Shown: positions 1 to 6,753 of the stretch, piece by piece
Position numbering within the stretch: position 1 is the first letter of the stretch
Layout: each line of letters begins with the position of its first letter
NCBI RefSeq assembly: GCF_900168295.1
Contig: NZ_FVZL01000002.1
Span: 124,001 to 188,000 of the forward strand
DNA length: 64,000 nt
From: Arthrobacter sp. P2b
Lineage (GTDB): Bacteria; Actinomycetota; Actinomycetes; Actinomycetales; Micrococcaceae
Direction: 5' to 3'
The notes under the pieces: model-generated
Databases searched by the model: none
What the model saw: the letters and a program-made list of their open reading frames with translations, nothing else
What the model was told of the DNA's origin: nothing
Program-made: the position numbers and the translations under genes

Positions 1-889
1 AGCTGTCACCGCGGAGGCGGAGGATGTCACCCAGTTCGTAGAAGCCGGTGCCGGCCATCCAGCCGTGGGCGGCGGCCAGTTCTTCGCTCAGTGGCCCGAT
101 TTCCCGGATGACGTCCTCCCACGACCCCTCGGTGCTGAGCAGCTGGAGTTCGTGGACGCGCGTCACCCGGGCGTAGACGAAGGTGCGGGACAGGCCGGAC
201 GTCCAATGCTCCAGCGCCTGCGTCCATGCGCGCATTCGGGCGTAGTCGCCCAGCGCATGGCAGAGGTGGGTCACCGTGCAGTAGATGTCGCCGCTCCACT
301 CGGCCGGCACTTCGCCGGCAAGGACGGGAAGCATGGCTTCGTCGATGTCGCTGAAGCCCGCCGCCGTCTGTCCGCTGCGCACCAGGGCCAGGCCGGACAA
401 TATCCGGGCGAAGCAGAGCAGTGCCGGGTCCCGGTGGGTCCGCCACAGTTCCACCAGGGCGGCGGACGCGCCGGCCACGGGTGCCGCGTCGCCGTCGAAG
501 TCCAGGGACATGGACGCTTCCACGTACAGGAGGTAGCCGTAGGCGGGAATGTTCTCGAGGCCGTCGAGGTTCCGCCGGGCCCGGTTCAGCCACCCGGAGG
601 CGAGCGCCAGGTCCCCGCGGGTGCCCCAGCGCAGGGAGAGGTTGATGGCCGTCATGGCAGCACCGGGGCGGTCGCCGGCGTCGTTGAGCCGCCGGTAGAG
701 TTCCTCAGCCCCGGCCAGCGCCCCGGGCACGTTGCCCAGCCACCAGGCCGAGCTTGCCAGGGCTTCCAGGTCCCGGGTGGAAAGCGGCGCCTGGCGGGCT
801 GCTGCCGCAAGGTTGTTGGCGGCCGCGGGCCAGTCCCGCCGGGCGAATGCTTCGCGCCCGGACGTCAGCAGCTGGTCCAGTTCTGGCAT
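1..889 (-). CDS. TPR-type protein, probable N-terminal part of a LuxR-family regulator (partial)
   Basis: The reverse strand is open from an ATG at 889 to the window edge (296 codons), with a GGGAGG ribosome site just upstream. The product starts MPELDQLLTSGREAFARR and is almost all helical, with repeated A-x-W-L-G and A-L-G-D-Y-A-R-M patterns typical of degenerate tetratricopeptide repeats. The motif SSAWWLGNVPGALAGAEEL closely resembles the TPR block of actinobacterial LuxR-type transcriptional regulators. In those proteins a helix-turn-helix follows at the C terminus; here that part lies outside the window, so the DNA-binding role is inferred. It diverges from the gene at 995. Confidence 0.7.
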   Translation of the reverse strand, partial: MPELDQLLTSGREAFARRDWPAAANNLAAAARQAPLSTRDLEALASSAWWLGNVPGALAGAEELYRRLNDAGDRPGAAMTAINLSLRWGTRGDLALASGWLNRARRNLDGLENIPAYGYLLYVEASMSLDFDGDAAPVAGASAALVELWRTHRDPALLCFARILSGLALVRSGQTAAGFSDIDEAMLPVLAGEVPAEWSGDIYCTVTHLCHALGDYARMRAWTQALEHWTSGLSRTFVYARVTRVHELQLLSTEGSWEDVIREIGPLSEELAAAHGWMAGTGFYELGDILRLRGDS

Positions 890-994
890 GCCCGCCTCCC
901 GGATGACGCCTTTAGCGTACTGCCGCGCGCCCGGACGGAACAGCAGGATGCCGAACTCCTTGAGGCCGCAGCCGGCGACTACGAGGATGGACGG

Positions 995-1681
995 GTGGAG
1001 TCACTTCTTGAGTTCCTCTCCGACAAATGGTGGCTGGTCTTTCCGCTCAGCGCGTTTGCCGGCCACTATGCCAACAGCTGGCGCAAAGCCAGTGAGCGCC
1101 GCCACCAACGGAAGGTGGAACTGTACACACTGAAGAACCAGGCCCGTGAGGCCGAGAAGGCCTCGGCGGCTGAAGTGGAAGCCCTGATAGCCGCCCATGA
1201 CGCCACCAACCGCCGCTGGCTGGACTACGAACTCGACGTCGGAAAACTCATCGACTTTCCGCTCATGACGGACGTCAGGGAACCCCTCACGGTTGCCTTC
1301 CTCCGTGCAAAACGCGAGGCGGACGGCCAGCGGCCGGCCTCGGCCGCTGACATCACGTCTCCCGCACGGCTCGAGGCGTACCGCCAGGCCGTCAACAGCT
1401 TTGCCGTGGCGCTCGATGTTGCCGAACGGGAGGCCCGGCGGATCCGGGACAGCAAATTCTCCGGTCCCGAGCGTGAGCGGCTGGCCACCGCCCGGAAGCT
1501 GCTGATGATCGCGGAGAACCATGCTGCCACGCCGGCCGAACGCCAGGCAGCCTACAAGCGGGCCCGCCGGGAGCTGGACGGACTGATCGTCCTGCCGGAC
1601 GTGACCATCGCCGCCTTGGAGGAACGGGTGGCGCCGGGACTGGATGCTGGACGGCAGCCGTCGGAGTCCGGGCCCGCCTGA
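995..1681 (+). CDS. hypothetical protein with short N-terminal hydrophobic segment and helical body
   Basis: A 228-residue protein. I chose GTG 995 because GAGGA lies 7 nt upstream and everything before it is antisense to the regulator at 1-889. Residues about 10-24 (WWLVFPLSAFAGHY) form a short hydrophobic stretch. The rest is charged and helical (runs rich in A, E, R and K, likely coiled coil), with a less regular proline-containing C terminus. I recognise no catalytic motif. It could be a membrane-anchored or peripheral helical protein. The HAD-like gene follows 18 nt downstream, so the two are probably co-transcribed. Confidence 0.7.
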   Translation: MESLLEFLSDKWWLVFPLSAFAGHYANSWRKASERRHQRKVELYTLKNQAREAEKASAAEVEALIAAHDATNRRWLDYELDVGKLIDFPLMTDVREPLTVAFLRAKREADGQRPASAADITSPARLEAYRQAVNSFAVALDVAEREARRIRDSKFSGPERERLATARKLLMIAENHAATPAERQAAYKRARRELDGLIVLPDVTIAALEERVAPGLDAGRQPSESGPA

Positions 1682-1699
1682 GCGGCTGGAAGGGGCAGC

Positions 1700-2206
1700 G
1701 TGGCACGCACGCTCTACATCGACGTCGACGGCGTCATCTGTCCGTTTGGCCCGGAAGGAACTACACCGTGGGGTTCCGCCTGGCACCGTGCCGACGCCGG
1801 TCTCCTTCCCGTTGCCTATGCAACGGAACTCGTGGCGGGACTCAATGCCCTGGCGCGGACGGACGGCGTGCGGTGCGTCTGGCTCACCAGCTGGGAGGAC
1901 CTCGCCCCGCAGTACCTGTGCCCCGCCATCGGCGTGGAAGGCGGGGGCTGGCCATACCTGACGGCGGCGGGCGAAGGCAGCGGGAACAGCTGGTGGAAGC
2001 TTCGCGCCATTCAGGAGGATGTGGAAACCACGGGTCCGGAGGCTGCCGTGTGGATCGATGACCAGCTGGCCTTCGAAGCGGAGGCGCAGTCCTGGGCCCG
2101 GCTCCTGGGACGGAGGATGCTGGCGGTCTCCCCGAATCCGCGGCGGGGAATAGCACCTGATGAACTTGCAGCTGTCCGCTCTTTCCTCAGCCGGCCGTTG
2201 TTTTGA
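1700..2206 (+). CDS. HAD-like hydrolase
   Basis: A 168-residue protein starting at GTG 1700 behind GGAAGGGG. The N terminus has the HAD motif I signature (LYIDVDGVICPF: Asp8 and Asp10). A WLTSW block near residue 62 fits motif II, and AVWIDDQLAFEAEA near residue 117 carries the paired acids of motif IV. The family holds phosphatases and related phosphotransferases that use an aspartyl-phosphate intermediate. The compact size and WLTSWED block resemble HAD domains described near RNA-repair proteins, but the substrate cannot be deduced. It probably forms a short operon with the preceding helical protein. Confidence 0.75.
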   Translation: MARTLYIDVDGVICPFGPEGTTPWGSAWHRADAGLLPVAYATELVAGLNALARTDGVRCVWLTSWEDLAPQYLCPAIGVEGGGWPYLTAAGEGSGNSWWKLRAIQEDVETTGPEAAVWIDDQLAFEAEAQSWARLLGRRMLAVSPNPRRGIAPDELAAVRSFLSRPLF

Positions 2207-2361
2207 CCTGATGCCATGGACGCGTACGATCGATAGGGTTTCACGCCGGTTGTGTTAACGCCACAGGTCATTCCAAGCGAACAGCTGGTGAATTATGCTG
2301 TGCAGCACAGCAACCGGGGGACAGAAACTGCTGAACGTCGACTCTGCAGATTGGGCAACAG

Positions 2362-3657
2362 GTGGATATCACCTTTATGGTGGCGCTGGTCATCGCACTG
2401 GCACTATTTTTCGACTTCACGAACGGTTTCCACGACACCGCGAATGCCATGGCCACGCCCATCGCAACAGGTGCCATCAAACCGAAGACCGCGGTGACCC
2501 TCGCTGCCATCCTCAACCTGGTGGGCGCGTTCCTGTCCACCGAGGTGGCCAAGACGGTTTCCGGCGGCATCATCCGTGAAGGTTCGGACGGCGTCCAAAT
2601 TACGCCGGACATCATTTTCGCCGGCCTCATGGGCGCCATCCTGTGGAACATGATCACCTGGCTCAAGGGCCTGCCGTCGAGTTCCTCCCACGCCCTGTTC
2701 GGCGGCCTGATCGGTGCTGCCATCGCGGGTATCGGCTTCAACTCGATCAACCTCGAAGGCCTCATGCAGAAGGTCATCCTCCCGGCGATCTTCGCCCCGC
2801 TCATTGCGGGCATTGTCGCGTACGTCTGTACCCGCCTTGCCTACGCCCTGACCTCGCGGCATGATCCGGAAACCGGCAGCAAGCTCACCCAGAAGCGCGG
2901 TGGATTCCGCACCGGCCAGATCTTCACGTCAAGCCTTGTGGCGCTGGCCCACGGCACCAACGACGCACAAAAGACCATGGGCATCATCACGCTGGTCCTG
3001 ATTGCCGCAGGTACCCAGGATCCCGGTTCCGGTCCGCAGTTCTGGGTCATTGCTGCCTGCGCCTTCGCCATCGCCATCGGCACGTATGCCGGCGGCTGGC
3101 GCATCATCCGCACCATGGGCGCCGGGCTTACCGAGGTCAAGCCGGCCCAGGGCTTCGCCGCCGAAACCAGCACCGCCTCCGCGATCCTGGCTTCCTCCCA
3201 CCTGGGCTTCGCCCTGTCCACTACGCAGGTGGCCTCCGGTTCGGTGATCGGTTCGGGAATGGGCCGCAAGGGAACCAGCGTCCGCTGGAGCATGGTGGGC
3301 AAAATCGCCCTCGGCTGGCTCTTCACGCTTCCCGCGGCAGGCATCGTGGGCGCACTGACCGCCCTGCTGGTCAAGACGGGTGTGGTAGGTGTGCTGATCG
3401 CCGCGGTGGCCGGCACCGCAGCCGTACTCTTTATGTTCTTCTACTCACGTAAGTCCGCCGTGGGCCACCACAACGCCATCGAGGTCGAGGAAGCCGGGCA
3501 GGCTGTCCGGTTCGCCAAGAAGAAGGCCATGGCACGTGCCCGCGCGAATGCCAAGGCCAAGGCAAAGACAAAGACCGATACCCCGGTCATTGCCGAGGCT
3601 GACACTGATGCCAACGCCGAGGCCGGCGCCAACACCTCCAAGGAGACTCAGCGATGA
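2362..3657 (+). CDS. pit: low-affinity inorganic phosphate transporter, PiT family
   Basis: A 431-residue polytopic membrane protein of the PiT family, which moves inorganic phosphate (often as a metal-phosphate complex) with a cation gradient. Both halves of the internal duplication carry the diagnostic motif: GFHDTANAMATPIATG near residue 22 and LAHGTNDAQKTMG near residue 195. About ten hydrophobic spans are visible. The last 50 residues form a cytoplasmic tail rich in Ala, Lys and acidic residues, of low complexity and unlikely to be conserved. The GTG start at 2362 has no strong ribosome site; a TAGGGT hexamer at 2234-2239 could be the promoter, leaving a roughly 115-nt leader. The stop overlaps the next gene by 4 nt. 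Confidence 0.93.
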   Translation: MDITFMVALVIALALFFDFTNGFHDTANAMATPIATGAIKPKTAVTLAAILNLVGAFLSTEVAKTVSGGIIREGSDGVQITPDIIFAGLMGAILWNMITWLKGLPSSSSHALFGGLIGAAIAGIGFNSINLEGLMQKVILPAIFAPLIAGIVAYVCTRLAYALTSRHDPETGSKLTQKRGGFRTGQIFTSSLVALAHGTNDAQKTMGIITLVLIAAGTQDPGSGPQFWVIAACAFAIAIGTYAGGWRIIRTMGAGLTEVKPAQGFAAETSTASAILASSHLGFALSTTQVASGSVIGSGMGRKGTSVRWSMVGKIALGWLFTLPAAGIVGALTALLVKTGVVGVLIAAVAGTAAVLFMFFYSRKSAVGHHNAIEVEEAGQAVRFAKKKAMARARANAKAKAKTKTDTPVIAEADTDANAEAGANTSKETQR

Positions 3658-3875
3658 AGTGGTTGGAACTCCTGACCGTTGCCGGTGCCACCCTGATTGC
3701 GGCGGTCACCGTAGTGGTCCTGTACTCGCTGGGTGTCCGGCTGACGGCCATCGCCGCCGATGCCCAGCAGACGTCCCCCGGGATCAAGAAGTCCTTTGCC
3801 TACGTGTGCTTCGGGCTGTGCAGCCTCGCGGTCCTTTTCGGGCTCTACCTGATCATCCCGTACTTCTCGGGCTAG
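3654..3875 (+). CDS. small two-span membrane protein coupled to pit
   Basis: A 73-residue protein whose ATG overlaps the pit stop codon (ATGA), which implies translational coupling. Two hydrophobic helices are clear: about residues 4-28 (LLTVAGATLIAAVTVVVLYS) and about 49-70. A short polar loop with ADAQQTSPGIKKS lies between them. I know no function. The tight coupling suggests an accessory or stabilising role for the Pit transporter, but that is inference from position alone. Confidence 0.8.
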   Translation: MKWLELLTVAGATLIAAVTVVVLYSLGVRLTAIAADAQQTSPGIKKSFAYVCFGLCSLAVLFGLYLIIPYFSG

Positions 3876-3910
3876 CCCGGAGCCCTCTGGGCACTGCCGC
3901 GACGGTTGGC

Positions 3911-3916
3911 TAGGCT
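3911..3916 (+). promoter_or_regulatory. -10 hexamer for a leaderless transcript
   Basis: TAGGCT ends 6 nt before the ATG at 3923, and there is no ribosome-binding site. This spacing would put the transcription start at the A of the start codon. Confidence 0.55.
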
Positions 3917-3922
3917 GGCTCC

Positions 3923-4483
3923 ATGTCACGGATCCAATACTTCGTAGCTGCTTCCCTGGACGGCTTCATCGCCACACCCACGGACGACCTCGGCTGGCTC
4001 CTGCAGTTTGACGGCTTCGACGGCGGCAACGAAAGTTATGAGTCGTTCATGGCCGGCGTGGGCTGCATTGTGATGGGAGGTGGGACGTACGCCTGGCTGA
4101 TGGAACACGAGCCGGACAAGTGGGCCTACGCAGGCACGCCCAGCTACGTGTTCACCCGGCATGAGTACACAGCCCCTGCCGGCGCTGACATCACTTTTGT
4201 CCGGGGCGACGTCACTGAATTCGTTGAGGACTTCCGGCATGACGCGGGCGATAACAACATCTGGCTGGTGGGCGGCGGCAACCTCGCCGCCCAGTTCGCC
4301 GACGCGGGCCTGCTGGACGAGATCATCCTTTCGGTCATCCCCGTGATCCTGGGCGAGGGCAAGCGGCTGCTGCCATTGTCAGGCCCGACGCCGCCCCTTG
4401 AGCTGACTGCCTCACGCGCCCTGGGCAGGGGCATCGTGGAGTCGCGGTACCTGCTGAAGGGGACCGCGGACAACAGCGCCTGA
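3923..4483 (+). CDS. dihydrofolate reductase family protein (RibD C-terminal type)
   Basis: A 186-residue NAD(P)-binding reductase-like protein of the DHFR/RibD-C superfamily. The N-terminal strand RIQYFVAASLDGFIA is the family hallmark. VMGGGTYAWL near residue 51 and WLVGGGNLAAQFADAGLLDE near residues 115-134 fit the cofactor-binding segments, followed by SVIPVILGEGKRL. Members reduce pterin- or pyrimidine-like substrates; the true substrate here is unknown. The ATG is chosen because a -10 hexamer stands 6 nt upstream, which suggests leaderless expression as a single gene. Confidence 0.85.
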   Translation: MSRIQYFVAASLDGFIATPTDDLGWLLQFDGFDGGNESYESFMAGVGCIVMGGGTYAWLMEHEPDKWAYAGTPSYVFTRHEYTAPAGADITFVRGDVTEFVEDFRHDAGDNNIWLVGGGNLAAQFADAGLLDEIILSVIPVILGEGKRLLPLSGPTPPLELTASRALGRGIVESRYLLKGTADNSA

Positions 4484-4493
4484 CGTAACGTGC

Positions 4494-4515
4494 GGTGGTT
4501 GAGCCTGTCGAAACC
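4494..4515 (+). repeat. intergenic motif ggttgagcctgtcgaaacc
   Basis: The string GTGGTTGAGCCTGTCGAAAC lies in the short gap between two convergent genes. From memory, near-identical strings (GGTTTCGACAAGCTCAACCA and variants) are scattered between genes in Arthrobacter and Microbacteriaceae genomes. I see only one copy in this window, so its repeat status rests on recall, not on the sequence here. Confidence 0.4.
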
Positions 4516-4537
4516 CGAACCCGATGCGCCTGGCCGT

Positions 4538-6136
4538 TCACGTGCGGGCGTGGAGGAACCTCGCCAGACCGTCTTCACCCGGGGACAGCCCGCTGGGGAC
4601 GAAGTCCACATGGCCGCGGACAGCATCAGACAGTGTCGGGTAGAGGCGCCCGTTGCCTTGTGGTTCAGCTTCCACCTCCGGTCTCCGTTGTTCAGGCCAG
4701 TGTGGTGGTTCCCAGTCCTGCTCTTCGCTTTTGTATCTTCGGCCGGACGGTGAGATCCAGCCGGGTGGATCATTCTTCGTGGCCGGGGTTGGTTTCCAGG
4801 CGCTGGTGTGTCGGAGCTTGTGGTGTTTCGGGCAGGGCTGTCCCAGGTTGCTGATGCCGGTGGTGCCGCCGTGATGCCAGGCGAGGATGTGGTCGGCTTC
4901 GTTGTCGAGGGAGTGGTTGCTGCAGCCCGGGAAGGGGCACTTGCCGTCCCGCATCCGCAGCCAGTTCCGCATCGCGGTGCCCACCCGGTAGCTCGTGCGG
5001 CCGATCTCCAACGGCGCCCCGTCACGGGGATCCACCAGCACCCGATAAAACGACCCGGCCCCGTTGGCGACGAGGTCCCGGGCCATCGACGCCGGAATTG
5101 GGCCGTGCCCGTCCAGCATCGCCGGCTCGTCGGTCAGTCCTATCAGCGAGAACACGGGCACCGTGACCAGCACTTGCGGCCTGATCCACGACGACGGCCC
5201 GGAAACCCCTTCTTCCCCGCGGGCTGCGTCTGCCCCATCAGCACCGTCGCGGCCGTAGCGGACGGCGCTGTTCCCGTCGAGGAGTGCTGCGGTGAATTCG
5301 TCGGCGCGCCGCTGGGAAAGGGTGCGCCGCTCGTTCGGGCCCTCCAGCCGGCGCGCCGCGGCGGTGCAGTGGTTCCAGATCGCAGTGGCGGTTACCGCGG
5401 GCAGGTAGGCGGAGATCCAGGCCATCGCGTCGTTGTCCGGGCAGTGCTCGACGCGCCGGTCCGCGACGGACCTGGCGTGGCGCTTCTCCAGGCTTTCCGG
5501 GTGGTGCCGTTCCCGCCACATCCGGGCTTTGGCTCTGAACCGGTACGCGGGCATCTCCCCGACCGGACAGCCCCTGGCCGGGTTGGGTGCGCCCGGGTCA
5601 AGGAAGTGCGCCTCCAGCGCGCTGGCCGCCGCGGGGTCAAGGGTCACCGTTTGTTCCACCATTGTCCGGGCGTGGGCCCAGGAGACCATCCCTGACTGCA
5701 GGGCCGCCAGCGTACGGGGCAGGGAGGTGGTCAGGGCATGGGACTCAGCCAGCAGGGCACCAGCGGCCCGGTCCCCAATAGCCAGCGCACACCCGACCTC
5801 AGCGACCAAGCTCCTGTCCTGCGCCATAGCCGCGTATGCTGAGGCGGCCGGAGCGTCCAAGGCCTTCAGGGCCGCGGTCAACACCGCCACGGCCTGCACC
5901 TTCAACGCGGCCAGCTTCGCTTCGCACCGGGCTACCCCGGCAAGGACATCCAAGGCTCCGTCAGCAGCCCGCCGCAACGGGTCATCATCAACTCCAGCCG
6001 GAGCCTCAGCCCTGCCGGGGGCGAGGGAGACAGCACCGGAAACGGCGAAACCGCTGCCAGCCAGCACAGCAGTAAACGCAGCAACAGAGGCGTCAACCGC
6101 TTCCTCTGCCTGCACCACCACCGGGTTCGTTTGCAT
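4538..6136 (-). CDS. DUF222 / HNH endonuclease domain protein (13E12-type)
   Basis: A 532-residue protein. The first two thirds match the helical DUF222 region common in actinobacteria (LRRAADGALDVLAG, then LARTMVEQ-like helices). The C-terminal quarter is an HNH nuclease: GKCPFPGCSNHSLDNEADH gives a Cys pair and the catalytic Asp-His, then WHHGGTTGISNLGQPC and CPKHHKLRH complete the zinc and metal ligands. Such genes are often multicopy (the mycobacterial 13E12 repeat family) and their role is unproven; defence or mobile-element association is often proposed. The ATG at 6136 has only weak upstream signals. It is convergent with the reductase at 3923. Confidence 0.88.
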   Translation of the reverse strand: MQTNPVVVQAEEAVDASVAAFTAVLAGSGFAVSGAVSLAPGRAEAPAGVDDDPLRRAADGALDVLAGVARCEAKLAALKVQAVAVLTAALKALDAPAASAYAAMAQDRSLVAEVGCALAIGDRAAGALLAESHALTTSLPRTLAALQSGMVSWAHARTMVEQTVTLDPAAASALEAHFLDPGAPNPARGCPVGEMPAYRFRAKARMWRERHHPESLEKRHARSVADRRVEHCPDNDAMAWISAYLPAVTATAIWNHCTAAARRLEGPNERRTLSQRRADEFTAALLDGNSAVRYGRDGADGADAARGEEGVSGPSSWIRPQVLVTVPVFSLIGLTDEPAMLDGHGPIPASMARDLVANGAGSFYRVLVDPRDGAPLEIGRTSYRVGTAMRNWLRMRDGKCPFPGCSNHSLDNEADHILAWHHGGTTGISNLGQPCPKHHKLRHTSAWKPTPATKNDPPGWISPSGRRYKSEEQDWEPPHWPEQRRPEVEAEPQGNGRLYPTLSDAVRGHVDFVPSGLSPGEDGLARFLHART

Positions 6137-6257
6137 ACCGAAAGCATCCCAGGAGGGTACGACAATCAGTCCGTTCCGGGCCGGTCAACGCTACGAGCTA
6201 TGGGGCGCCGTGTCCCGTGCCGGGTCCGCTGCGAAAACGACGTGGGGGAGAGTCCCG

Positions 6258-6734
6258 CTATCCCTGGGGCGGCTCGGCGTTGTCCCGGATCATGTTGGTG
6301 ATCCTTGCCGTGGAAAGCCGCCTGCCGTGCTCATCCGTCATCACGATCTCGTGCGTGGCCAGTGTCCGGCCCAGGTGGATGGCCGTGCACGTCCCCGTGA
6401 CAAGCCCTTTGGAGATGGACCGGTGATGGGTGGCGCTGACCTCGATGCCTACCGCGTGGCGGCCCTGCCCGGCGTGCATGCCCGCCGAAAACGAGCCCAG
6501 CGTTTCGGCGAGCACAACATGCGCGCCGCCGTGCAGGATTCCTGCCACCTGCGTGTTTCCCTCTACAGGCATGGTGGCGACGGTCCGTTCCGGGCTCATC
6601 TCGAGGAAATGGATCCCCATTTTCACCACCAGGGCCCCGATCCCAAACCGGCCCAGCCAGCCGTGCAGGTGATCCGGGACGCCCGCGGCCGTCAGCTCGT
6701 CAGCGAATGGTCCGGGCGTGAAATTGTCCATCAT
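6258..6734 (-). CDS. PaaI-like hotdog-fold thioesterase
   Basis: A 158-residue protein of the PaaI/YbgC hotdog superfamily, which hydrolyses acyl- or aryl-CoA thioesters. The core reads GALVVKMGIHFLEMSPERTV, then VEGNTQVAGILHGGAHVVLAE, the hallmark segment with the His-Gly-Gly turn and following acid. SATHHRSISKGLVTG fits the central helix-strand region. There are two candidate ATGs (6734 and 6731); no strong ribosome site separates them. It diverges from polA with only about 20 bp between start codons. Confidence 0.85.
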   Translation of the reverse strand: MMDNFTPGPFADELTAAGVPDHLHGWLGRFGIGALVVKMGIHFLEMSPERTVATMPVEGNTQVAGILHGGAHVVLAETLGSFSAGMHAGQGRHAVGIEVSATHHRSISKGLVTGTCTAIHLGRTLATHEIVMTDEHGRRLSTARITNMIRDNAEPPQG

Positions 6735-6740
6735 GCCAAC

Positions 6741-6746
6741 TAGGCT
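6741..6746 (+). promoter_or_regulatory. -10 hexamer for leaderless polA transcript
   Basis: TAGGCT ends 7 nt before GTG 6754, without a ribosome site, in the narrow divergent gap to the thioesterase gene. Confidence 0.5.
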
Positions 6747-6753
6747 GGCACCT

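Noticed and set aside
65..994. Long plus-strand open frame continuous with the gene at 995
   Set aside because: It is antisense to a well-formed TPR protein on the reverse strand and reads as low-complexity Gly/Pro/Arg sequence; only the part from GTG 995 looks like protein.
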